Source: Schumannella sp. 10F1B-5-1
Lineage (GTDB): Bacteria; Actinomycetota; Actinomycetes; Actinomycetales; Microbacteriaceae
Length of the DNA stretch: 64,000 nt
Direction: 5' to 3'
NCBI RefSeq assembly: GCF_006517535.1
Contig: NZ_VHQH01000033.1
Coordinates: forward strand, 59,440-123,439
The first letter of the stretch is position 1. Each line of letters begins with the position of its first letter. Under the pieces are notes generated by a model. The model did no database searches, was not told the DNA's origin, and worked only from the letters and a program-made list of their open reading frames with translations. Both the position numbers and the translations under genes were made by a program. This document shows, piece by piece, positions 1-6,366 of this stretch.

Positions 1-444
1 CTGGATGCGAGCAGCACGACCGAGGACCGCGCCAACCTCTACCAGGAGACGCTGCAGCGCACGCTCGAGTCGCCGGTCTTCGGCTACGGCGCGCCGCGCC
101 CGTCGGAGACGGACGGCGCCCCCTCGGCCGGCACACAGGGTCAGGTCTGGACGCTCCTGTTCTCGCACGGCTTCCCGGGCGTCCTGCTCTTCATGGCGTG
201 GCTCGTTCTGCTCGCCTGGCGGACGCGTCACGCGCGCGGGGCGATCGGCGTGGCGGGCCACACGATGCTCGTCGTGCTCGTCGTGGAGGTGTTCTACTAC
301 GGCGTCGTGGTCAACGGCCTGGCGCTCGGCTTCATCGCCGCCGCTCTGCTGCTGCGCCCGGGTTCCGAGGCGGAGCCGGCGACCGCGGCTGTTCCGGGAT
401 CCGGAGCGCGGCCCCGACGACGCCCGAGGGTGGTGCTCTCGTGA
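1..444 (+). CDS. O-antigen ligase/polymerase-like membrane protein, C-terminal part
   Basis: The 5' end lies outside the window. The frame open from base 1 encodes a hydrophilic loop with a GYGAPRP stretch, then hydrophobic segments (about residues 50-75 and 85-115 of the visible part) and a basic tail. A long periplasmic loop containing a GxG-type motif followed by terminal membrane helices is typical of Wzy/WaaL O-antigen ligase-like polymerases. The role in polysaccharide polymerisation or ligation is inferred mainly from the glycosyltransferases that follow. Its TGA overlaps the GTG start of the next gene, so the two are probably co-translated. Confidence 0.6.
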   Translation: MDASSTTEDRANLYQETLQRTLESPVFGYGAPRPSETDGAPSAGTQGQVWTLLFSHGFPGVLLFMAWLVLLAWRTRHARGAIGVAGHTMLVVLVVEVFYYGVVVNGLALGFIAAALLLRPGSEAEPATAAVPGSGARPRRRPRVVLS

Positions 445-1373
445 CGGCGGCCCCCGTCTCGGCCGGGTCCGGCGTCAGCGTCGTGATCGCGACACGAGGT
501 CGGCCCGAGCTGCTGCGGTCCGCGGTCCGCGCGGCGTTCGCCCAGGACCACGCCGGTCCCGTCGAGGTCGTGGTCGTGTACGACCGCATCGACATCGACC
601 CCCTCGACGACGTCGAGATCCCGGCCGGACGCACGCTGCGCACCATCGTGAACTCCCGCACCCCGGGTCTCGCGGGCGGACGCAACAGCGGCGTCGACTC
701 CGCGTCGCACGAGCTGATCGCGTTCTGCGACGACGACGACGAGTGGATGCCGACGCGTCTCAGCGCGCAGGTCAGCGCGTGGGCCGCCGACCCGGAGGCG
801 GTCGTGCTCGCGACCGGGATGCGCATCCGCACCGAGCAGAGCGAGATCGACCGGATGCCGCCGGAGCGGGTCGAGTTCGACGACTTCCTGCGCTCGCGCA
901 TCACCGAGATCCATCCCTCGAGTCTTCTGCTGCGACGAGCCGATCTGCTCGGGCGCATCGGCCCGGTCGACGAGGAGCTGCCGGCCTCCTATGGCGAGGA
1001 CTACGACTTGCTGCTTCGCGCGGCGCGTGCCGGGCACATCCGCAGCGTCGTCGAGCCGCTCGTGCTGGTGCGCTGGAATCGCGCCTCCTTCTTCTCGGAG
1101 AAATGGGAGGGCATCGCGGCGGGACTCAGTTATCTGCTGAGCAAGCATCCGGAGTTCGCGCGCGACCGTCGCGGCTCCGCCCGCATCGAGGGGCAGATCG
1201 CCTTCGCGCACGCGGCACTGGGAGAGCGGGCGGCGGCGCGAGCGTGGTCGTGGCGCACGATCCGCCACGACCCGCGTCAGCTCCGGGCGTGGGCGGCGCT
1301 GCTCATCGCCGTGCGGCTCGTGCCGGCGGCGACGCTCGTGCGCGCGGTCAACCGCCGCGGCAAGGGACTCTGA
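441..1373 (+). CDS. Family 2 glycosyltransferase
   Basis: A 310-residue protein starting at the GTG that overlaps the upstream stop; the open frame extends further upstream but only by reading through the preceding gene. It has the GT-A pattern: an N-terminal VSVVIATRGRPELL nucleotide-binding strand, GLAGGRNSGV, the metal-binding CDDDDEW motif near residue 100, and a YGEDYDLLLRAA acceptor-side motif near residue 190. It should transfer a sugar from a nucleotide-sugar donor during exopolysaccharide or glycan assembly; donor and acceptor cannot be read from the sequence. A predominantly helical C-terminus resembles the tails of other EPS transferases. Confidence 0.85.
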   Translation: MTAAPVSAGSGVSVVIATRGRPELLRSAVRAAFAQDHAGPVEVVVVYDRIDIDPLDDVEIPAGRTLRTIVNSRTPGLAGGRNSGVDSASHELIAFCDDDDEWMPTRLSAQVSAWAADPEAVVLATGMRIRTEQSEIDRMPPERVEFDDFLRSRITEIHPSSLLLRRADLLGRIGPVDEELPASYGEDYDLLLRAARAGHIRSVVEPLVLVRWNRASFFSEKWEGIAAGLSYLLSKHPEFARDRRGSARIEGQIAFAHAALGERAAARAWSWRTIRHDPRQLRAWAALLIAVRLVPAATLVRAVNRRGKGL

Positions 1374-1404
1374 TGGGCGCCCCGCGGTCGACAAGGCGGA
1401 TGCC

Positions 1405-2328
1405 ATGCCCCGGCTGAGCGTGCTGCTTCCGGTCCGCGACGGCGCGCGGACGGTCGCCCGCGCCGTGCGGTCCACGCTGCGGGCGATGCCCGCCGACAGC
1501 GAGCTGCTCGTGCTCGACGACGCGAGCGTCGACCGCACGGCGGCGGTCGTCGACGCGATCGACGATTCTCGGCTGCGACTGGTGCAGTCGACCTCGCCGC
1601 TCGGCGTCGCCGGAGGCCTCAACCGGCTGCTCGAGCTGTCGGACAGCGCGCTGGTCGCGCGGATGGACGCGGACGACGTGACCCTGCCCGGCCGCTTCGC
1701 GCGTCAGAGGCATGCTCTGCAGCGGATGCGCGCCGAGATCCTGTTCGGCACCGTGATCGAGTTCTCCGACGGAGGCCGCCGTATCCGTCCGACCCCACCT
1801 CTGGGCCTCGACCCCCAGGCACTCCGACTCCACCTGCTGCTGACCAATCCTGTGGCGCATCCGACCCTCTTCGCCACCCGGCGCGCGCTCGTCGAGCTCG
1901 GCGGCTACCGCGCCGTGCCGAGCGAGGACTACGAGCTCTGGCTGCGCGCGGCCGTCGAGGGGCGCCGGCTCGCCCGGTCGGCTCGCCCGGCCATCGCCTA
2001 CCGGGTGCACCCGGCGCAGGTCACCGCATCGACCTCGTGGCGCCGCTCGTCGTGGACCGATCCCGTCACGGCCTCCTCGTTCTCGGCCCTGGCCGAGGTC
2101 GAGCTCGGCCGTCCGGCGCGGCGACTGAACGCGCTCGCGATCGACACCGCGGCAGACTCGGTCGAGCTGGATGCCGAGCTCGCGGCATTCGCCGGAGCGG
2201 TGCGTGTCGCCGCCGGTCGGCTTCCGGGGTCGGCGCGTCGTCGGGTTCTCGCTCTGCTGGAGCGGCGCCTGCGCGCGGTGCGCGAGCTGCGCGCATCGTC
2301 GGCTATCGGCGCAGGAGCCGCGACCTGA
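1405..2328 (+). CDS. Family 2 glycosyltransferase
   Basis: A 307-residue cytoplasmic GT-A glycosyltransferase. Visible motifs are LSVLLPVRDGARTV at the N-terminus, VLDDASVDRT, MDADDVTLPGR (the DxD metal site, near residue 90) and SEDYELWLRA near residue 175. It follows the previous glycosyltransferase after 31 bases and its TGA overlaps the ATG of the acetyltransferase gene, so these genes form one transcription unit. Probably it adds one sugar of the same repeat unit; the specificity is unknown. The ribosome-binding sequence is weak, consistent with coupling to upstream translation. Confidence 0.85.
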   Translation: MPRLSVLLPVRDGARTVARAVRSTLRAMPADSELLVLDDASVDRTAAVVDAIDDSRLRLVQSTSPLGVAGGLNRLLELSDSALVARMDADDVTLPGRFARQRHALQRMRAEILFGTVIEFSDGGRRIRPTPPLGLDPQALRLHLLLTNPVAHPTLFATRRALVELGGYRAVPSEDYELWLRAAVEGRRLARSARPAIAYRVHPAQVTASTSWRRSSWTDPVTASSFSALAEVELGRPARRLNALAIDTAADSVELDAELAAFAGAVRVAAGRLPGSARRRVLALLERRLRAVRELRASSAIGAGAAT

Positions 2329-2873
2329 TGGATCGTGCCCAGTACCGCGCCGTGCGTCGCGCCGACGATGCCGCCAACCGCGGCTATCTCAAGAGTCGGG
2401 TGGTGCTGCGCGGGCTGCGACGGGCGCAGCTCTGGCGCGGTCGCCGGGGTCCGCTCGGCCGCGTCGGCTACCTGCTCGCCGCGACGCACTACAAGCTCGT
2501 CGCCGAGTGGCTGCTCGGCGTGGAGATCCCGCCGAGCACCCCGGTCGGTCCGGGGCTGCGGCTGCGGCACGGCATCGGCGTCGTCGTCAATCCCGCGTCG
2601 GTGATCGGCGCGGGTGTCATGATCCGGCAGAACGTCACGATCGGGAACCGTCGCCGCGACGACGACTGCCCGCGGATCGGAGACCGAGTGGAGATCGGCG
2701 CCGGTGCGGTCATCGTCGGCGACATCGAGATCGGCTCGGGGGCGAGGATCGGCCCGGGCGCTGTCGTCATCGTCGACGTCCCGGCCGGCGCGACCGTCTT
2801 CCTCGGCGGCACCGAGGTGCGCCCGCCGAAGCCCCGCGCATCCGACGCCGAGGCGGCTCCGAACCCCGACTAG
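2328..2873 (+). CDS. Serine acetyltransferase-like (left-handed beta-helix) acyltransferase
   Basis: A 181-residue protein; the ATG overlaps the preceding stop (TGATG). The C-terminal two thirds is made of hexapeptide repeats (GIGVVVNPASVIGAG, IGDRVEIGAGAVIVGD, IEIGSGARIGPGAVV) that build a left-handed beta-helix, with the RHGIGVVV segment typical of CysE-like catalytic sites. It is shorter than true CysE because it lacks most of the N-terminal helical domain. Together with its place at the end of a glycosyltransferase operon, this favours an exopolysaccharide O-acetyltransferase of the WcaB/EpsC type over cysteine biosynthesis. The acceptor is unknown. Confidence 0.75.
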   Translation: MDRAQYRAVRRADDAANRGYLKSRVVLRGLRRAQLWRGRRGPLGRVGYLLAATHYKLVAEWLLGVEIPPSTPVGPGLRLRHGIGVVVNPASVIGAGVMIRQNVTIGNRRRDDDCPRIGDRVEIGAGAVIVGDIEIGSGARIGPGAVVIVDVPAGATVFLGGTEVRPPKPRASDAEAAPNPD

Positions 2874-2894
2874 GATCGGAGATGGAGGGGAACT

Positions 2895-3497
2895 GTGACG
2901 AGCGTGAGCACGCGGATCGTGACGATCCCGAACATCCTCAGCTTCCTCCGTCTGCTCCTCATCCCCGTCTTCCTGGTCCTCGTGATCGCGGGGGAGTACG
3001 CCTGGGCCGTGCTGACGATCGCGGTCTCGAGCCTGACCGATTTCGCGGACGGCTACATCGCGCGGCGCTTCGGCCAGATCACGCGTCTCGGCCAGCTGCT
3101 CGATCCCGCCGCCGACCGCCTGTTCATCCTGTCGACGCTGGTGGGCATCGCCATCGCGGGCATCGTTCCGCTCTGGTTCCTCGGCGTAGTGGTCGCGCGC
3201 GACGTGCTGCTGATCGGCATCGGCATCCTGCTCGCGAACGTCGGCCACGGGCCTCTGCCGGTGCACCATCTGGGCAAGCTCGGCACCTTCTGCCTGCTGT
3301 TCGCGTTCCCCGTGCTGATGCTTGGCGCCGCCTTCCCCGAGGCCTCCGGCGTGACCTCGGCGGTGGGCTGGGCGGCCGCGATCTGGGGCGCGTTCCTGTA
3401 CTGGTGGTCGGGGATGCTGTACCTCCGTCAGGCCCTCGGACTGGTGCGGGCATCCCGGGTGGCGCCGGGGTCGATGTCGGATACGCTGGATCGCTAG
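2895..3497 (+). CDS. CDP-alcohol phosphatidyltransferase (PgsA-like)
   Basis: A 200-residue integral membrane enzyme with about six hydrophobic segments. It has the full CDP-alcohol phosphotransferase signature: DFADGYIAR, eight residues, then GQLLDPAADR (about residues 49-75), which binds Mg2+ and CDP-diacylglycerol. The family makes phosphatidylglycerol phosphate, phosphatidylinositol phosphate or cardiolipin; position next to garA is where actinobacteria often place the second PgsA-type paralogue. The GTG start has a GAGGGG ribosome-binding site. The garA gene begins 12 bases downstream. Confidence 0.85.
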   Translation: MTSVSTRIVTIPNILSFLRLLLIPVFLVLVIAGEYAWAVLTIAVSSLTDFADGYIARRFGQITRLGQLLDPAADRLFILSTLVGIAIAGIVPLWFLGVVVARDVLLIGIGILLANVGHGPLPVHHLGKLGTFCLLFAFPVLMLGAAFPEASGVTSAVGWAAAIWGAFLYWWSGMLYLRQALGLVRASRVAPGSMSDTLDR

Positions 3498-3509
3498 AAG
3501 GAGGTCGCG

Positions 3510-3998
3510 ATGGTCGACGCACAGCCCGGAGCCCAGCCCCAGGAAGGTTCGGGAGACGGTTCCGCGAGCGCTCGCGCCGACACGACGGCCCACTTCGCCG
3601 AGGATTTCAAGGCGCAGCTCGCCGCCCTCGAGAAGGGCATCTCGCTCGATGAGCAGGAGGCGATCCAGGCGCTGCCGTCGGGGTCCGCGCTGCTGATCGT
3701 GCGCCGCGGCCCGAACGTGGGCGCCCGCTTCCTCCTGGATGCCGACGTCACGACGGTCGGTCGGCACCCGGAGTCCGACATCTTCCTCGACGACGTGACG
3801 GTGTCGCGGCGTCACGCCGAGTTCCTGCGCGTCGGCACCTCGTTCCAGGTGCGCGACCTCGGGTCGATGAACGGCACCTACTTCGACGGCGTGCGCATCG
3901 AGCAGGCTCTGCTGACCGACGGCGCCGAGGTGCAGGTCGGCAAGTTCCGCCTCACCTTCTACGCCTCGCGCGCCGACCTCGCGGCGGCGACGCACTAG
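3510..3998 (+). CDS. garA: FHA-domain regulator of 2-oxoglutarate metabolism, GarA/OdhI family
   Basis: A 162-residue protein with a disordered N-terminus and one FHA domain (about residues 65-150) bearing the phosphothreonine-binding motifs TVGRH, SRRHAEF and SMNGTYF. In mycobacteria and corynebacteria, unphosphorylated GarA/OdhI inhibits 2-oxoglutarate dehydrogenase and regulates glutamate dehydrogenase; Ser/Thr kinases switch it off by phosphorylating a Thr pair in an ETTS motif. Here the corresponding site reads DTTAHF (Thr25-Thr26). A strong AAGGAGG site precedes the ATG. The stop overlaps the ftsR start, matching the conserved garA-ftsR order. The PASTA kinase at 17053-19032 is a plausible upstream kinase by inference. 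Confidence 0.92.
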   Translation: MVDAQPGAQPQEGSGDGSASARADTTAHFAEDFKAQLAALEKGISLDEQEAIQALPSGSALLIVRRGPNVGARFLLDADVTTVGRHPESDIFLDDVTVSRRHAEFLRVGTSFQVRDLGSMNGTYFDGVRIEQALLTDGAEVQVGKFRLTFYASRADLAAATH

Positions 3999-4699
3999 TG
4001 CCCGCGGCATCCGCATCCCCGGCTCGTCAGCCGGGGAGCCCGCCCCAACTCAGCATCGGCCAGGTGCTCGCGCGGCTCAGCCCCGAGTTCCCCGATCTCA
4101 GCCCGTCGAAGCTGCGCTTCCTCGAGGAGCGTCAGCTGGTCTCGCCGGCGCGCACGGCATCGGGCTACCGCAAGTTCTCGCAGTCCGACGTCGATCGGCT
4201 GCGCTTCGTGCTGTCGATGCAGCGCGACCACTACCTGCCGCTGAAGGTCATCCGGGGCTACTTGGAGGAGATGGATGCGGGTCGCGAGCCCGTGCTGCCG
4301 AGCGGCGTGCCGGTCTCGTCGCCGTCGATGCTGCAGACCGAGCGCCGGTTCAGCCGCGAGGAGCTCGTGCGCGAGGCGGGCGCGACGACGCTGCTGCTGC
4401 AGGATGCGGTGAGCGCCTCGCTGATCGTGCCGGCCGACCACTACGGCGAGGATGCGCTGACGGTGCTGAAGTCGCTCGTCGAACTGCAGCGCTCGGGCAT
4501 CGAGCCGCGTCATCTGCGCGGCTTCCGTGCCGCGGCGGAGCGCGAGCTGGGTCTGATCGAGAGCGCGCTCATCCCGGTCGCGCGTCGCAAGGACGCGTCG
4601 AGCCGGGCGAAGGCGAACGAGATGGCGCGCGAGATCGCGGGGCAGCTCGAGGTCGTGCGGTCGAGCCTGATCCGATCCGCTCTGTCGCGCATGCAGTGA
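3998..4699 (+). CDS. ftsR: MerR-family transcriptional regulator FtsR (Rv1828-like)
   Basis: A 233-residue protein. Its N-terminal winged helix reads SIGQVLARLSPEFPDLSPSK followed by a MerR-type FLEERQLVSPAR and YRKFSQSDVDRL (about residues 20-75); the C-terminal effector or dimer domain follows. Homologues directly downstream of garA/odhI are FtsR of Corynebacterium, an activator of ftsZ, and Rv1828 of Mycobacterium. The GTG start overlaps the garA stop (TAGTG), so it is translationally coupled. No dedicated promoter is seen. See the operator-like motifs at 4802-4834 and 37613-37640 for possible targets. Confidence 0.85.
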   Translation: MPAASASPARQPGSPPQLSIGQVLARLSPEFPDLSPSKLRFLEERQLVSPARTASGYRKFSQSDVDRLRFVLSMQRDHYLPLKVIRGYLEEMDAGREPVLPSGVPVSSPSMLQTERRFSREELVREAGATTLLLQDAVSASLIVPADHYGEDALTVLKSLVELQRSGIEPRHLRGFRAAAERELGLIESALIPVARRKDASSRAKANEMAREIAGQLEVVRSSLIRSALSRMQ

Positions 4700-4724
4700 G
4701 CTCGCGGCGGGCGTGCGCGACGGA

Positions 4725-4739
4725 TTCGCGCGACACGCC
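4725..4739 (+). promoter_or_regulatory. Upstream promoter element shared with ftsZ and partly with ftsQ
   Basis: TTCGCGCGACACGCC occurs here, 43 bases before the presumed -10 of the second merR gene, and again at 37533-37547, 33 bases before the presumed ftsZ -10. An 11-base core (CGCGACACGCC) lies upstream of ftsQ at 36345. The sequence GGCGTGCGCG at 4710-4719 also makes this copy part of an imperfect hairpin after the ftsR stop, so a terminator role is an alternative. Confidence 0.4.
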
Positions 4740-4759
4740 GACCGCTCGTGCGGATGTCG

Positions 4760-4788
4760 TTGCCCGAGCCTTCCTGGGTGGGTACCGT
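4760..4788 (+). promoter_or_regulatory. Candidate promoter of the second merR gene
   Basis: TTGCCC (4760-4765) and TACCGT (4783-4788) are separated by 17 bases, fitting an actinobacterial housekeeping promoter (TTGNCN / TANNNT). Transcription would start near 4795, just upstream of the palindrome at 4802-4817. The same -10, TACCGT, precedes ftsZ. Confidence 0.5.
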
Positions 4789-4801
4789 GAGAGCACGACG
4801 G

Positions 4802-4834
4802 ACCTGAACGTTCAGGTTCAACTTGAGAGTTAGG
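4802..4834 (+). promoter_or_regulatory. Operator-like palindrome and MerR-type dyad in the merR leader
   Basis: ACCTGAACGTTCAGGT (4802-4817) is a perfect 16-base palindrome. It overlaps the 20-base block 4815-4834, which contains AACT-TGAG-AGTT (an inverted repeat) and matches the ftsZ leader block 37621-37640 at 15 of 20 positions (pattern G.TTCAA..TGAG..TTA.G). The position downstream of the presumed start site and abutting the ribosome-binding region suggests autoregulation. Confidence 0.5.
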
Positions 4835-4842
4835 GACGGGCG

Positions 4843-5397
4843 ATGAGCGAAGCCAGTCGGAACGAGGGTCCGCGCTACGACCTCGGCCTCCTCTTCACCG
4901 ACGGCCTTCCCGAGCTGGATGACGCGGCCGGGTATCGCGGCGCCGTCGCCGCCCGCGCGGCCGGCATCTCCTACCGTCAGCTCGACTACTGGGCGCGCAC
5001 GCAGCTCGTCGAGCCGACCGTGCGTGGCGCGGCTGGATCCGGCTCGCAGCGTCTCTACGGCTTCCGCGACATCCTCGTGCTCAAGCTCGTCAAGCGGCTT
5101 CTCGACACCGGCATCTCGCTGCAGCAGATCCGCGTCGCGGTCAACCAGCTGCGCGAGGCGGGCGTCAACGACCTCGCCCAGACCACGCTCATGAGCGACG
5201 GCGCCAGCGTCTACCTGTGCACCTCCGACGACGAGGTCATCGACCTCGTCAGCCAGGGCCAGGGCGTCTTCGGCATCGCCGTCGGCAAGGTGCTCCGCGA
5301 GGTCGAGACCAGCCTGGTCGAGCTCGACTCCGCCGCCACCGAGGACCCCGAGGACGAGCTCGCGGCCCGTCGCGGTCGCAAGGCGCAGGCGTCCTGA
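4843..5397 (+). CDS. MerR-family transcriptional regulator (Rv1830-like)
   Basis: A 184-residue protein with a MerR winged helix (GISYRQLDYWARTQLVEP, then RLYGFRDILVLKLVKRLLD, about residues 45-95) followed by a dimerisation helix (GISLQQIRVAVNQLREAG) and an acidic C-terminus. It is homologous in context to the second MerR gene of the garA region in other actinobacteria, there usually separated from ftsR by one more gene that is absent here. It has its own candidate promoter and operator. Target genes are unknown; shared leader motifs point to itself and ftsZ. Confidence 0.85.
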   Translation: MSEASRNEGPRYDLGLLFTDGLPELDDAAGYRGAVAARAAGISYRQLDYWARTQLVEPTVRGAAGSGSQRLYGFRDILVLKLVKRLLDTGISLQQIRVAVNQLREAGVNDLAQTTLMSDGASVYLCTSDDEVIDLVSQGQGVFGIAVGKVLREVETSLVELDSAATEDPEDELAARRGRKAQAS

Positions 5398-5402
5398 GCC
5401 TC

Positions 5403-5426
5403 GCGGCGCCGACGATCCGGCGCCGC
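5403..5426. terminator. Hairpin between convergent merR and parA
   Basis: GCGGCGCCG (5403-5411), a 6-base loop, then CGGCGCCGC (5418-5426): a 9-bp perfect stem directly after the merR stop (5397) and before the end of the opposing parA gene (5453). There is no U-tract on either strand. A bidirectional terminator is the simplest reading. Confidence 0.55.
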
Positions 5427-5452
5427 TGACCCCGGCTCGCGCCGGAGCGTCG

Positions 5453-6253
5453 TCAGCCCGCGGGCTGGGTGAGTCGCGCCGTGCGCAGCACCCGGTCGAG
5501 CAGCACGTCGAAGTGGTGCGCCATCTCCTGCGCGCTCTCGCCGGGCCACACGTGCAGGGGCTTCGCCGCGCCCTGCGCCTGCTGCAGCGAGGTGCGCTCG
5601 GGCAGCTGCGGGTTCAGCACGAGCGGGCCGAACATGTCGCGCAGCTCCTTGATGCGGAACTGGTGCTCGAGCGACTGCACGCGCGCGCGGTTCACGACGA
5701 TGCCCAGCGGCTGGAGCCGGGGTGAGAGACCGCGGCGGATCTCCTCGATCGCCCGCAGCGCGCGGTCGGCGGCGGCGACGGAGAACAACCCGGGTTCGGT
5801 CACGACGGCCACGCGGTCGGAGGCGGCCCAGGCCGTGCGCGTGAGCGCGTTGAGCGAGGGAGCGCAGTCGATGAGCACGAGCTCGTACTCGCTCTCGACG
5901 TGCGCGAGCGCCTCCTCGAGCTTCCAGATGTCGCGGATCGACGGATGCGGCCCGTCGAAGTTGATCGCCGAGGGCGAGCCGATCAGCACGTCGACCGTGC
6001 CGTTGCGCCCCCTCGTCCAGCCGGAGGGCGAGATCGCGGAGCGCACGATCTTCTCCTTGGGGGAGGCGAGCACGTCGGCGACGTTGAGGTGTCCGGCGAC
6101 GGCGACATCCATGCCGGTGGACACGTCGGACTGGGGATCGAGGTCGACCACGAGCGTCGAGACGCCCTTCGCGAAGGCGGCCGAGGCGAGTCCGAGGGTG
6201 ACCGTGGTCTTGCCGACGCCCCCCTTCAGGGAGCTGACGCTGAGTACGTGCAC
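5453..6253 (-). CDS. ParA-family ATPase
   Basis: A 266-residue P-loop ATPase with deviant Walker A SLKGGVGKTTVTLG at the N-terminus, the DLDPQSD switch I-like motif near residue 45 and LIDCAPSLN (Walker B) near residue 130. I chose the GTG at 6253 because the protein then starts directly at the first beta-strand and a -10 hexamer lies 7 bases before it; an upstream start at 6331 would add a Phe/Arg-rich stretch running across that promoter. No ParB gene or parS-like site is adjacent, so a cargo-positioning ParA is more likely than the chromosome-partition ParA. It is divergent from pyc. Confidence 0.85.
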   Translation of the reverse strand: MHVLSVSSLKGGVGKTTVTLGLASAAFAKGVSTLVVDLDPQSDVSTGMDVAVAGHLNVADVLASPKEKIVRSAISPSGWTRGRNGTVDVLIGSPSAINFDGPHPSIRDIWKLEEALAHVESEYELVLIDCAPSLNALTRTAWAASDRVAVVTEPGLFSVAAADRALRAIEEIRRGLSPRLQPLGIVVNRARVQSLEHQFRIKELRDMFGPLVLNPQLPERTSLQQAQGAAKPLHVWPGESAQEMAHHFDVLLDRVLRTARLTQPAG

Positions 6254-6260
6254 GACGACA

Positions 6261-6266
6261 AACCTA
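6261..6266 (-). promoter_or_regulatory. -10 element for parA (near-leaderless)
   Basis: TAGGTT on the minus strand ends 7 bases before the GTG at 6253, so the transcript would begin at or next to the start codon. The shared divergent region with pyc is only ~110 bases. Confidence 0.5.
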
Positions 6267-6312
6267 TCCTTCCCTCGCTGAAAGAACACAAAACCATAAC
6301 GGGCGCTCGTGG

Positions 6313-6341
6313 TTCGAACCTGGCCGCGCACTCAATAGGGT
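6313..6341 (+). promoter_or_regulatory. Candidate pyc promoter
   Basis: TTCGAA (6313-6318) and TAGGGT (6336-6341) are separated by 17 bases. The start site would be near 6348, giving a ~19-base leader that includes the GAGAGGA ribosome-binding site. The -35 is a poor match. Confidence 0.35.
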
Positions 6342-6366
6342 GGAGCCAGGCATCGGAGAGGATCGA

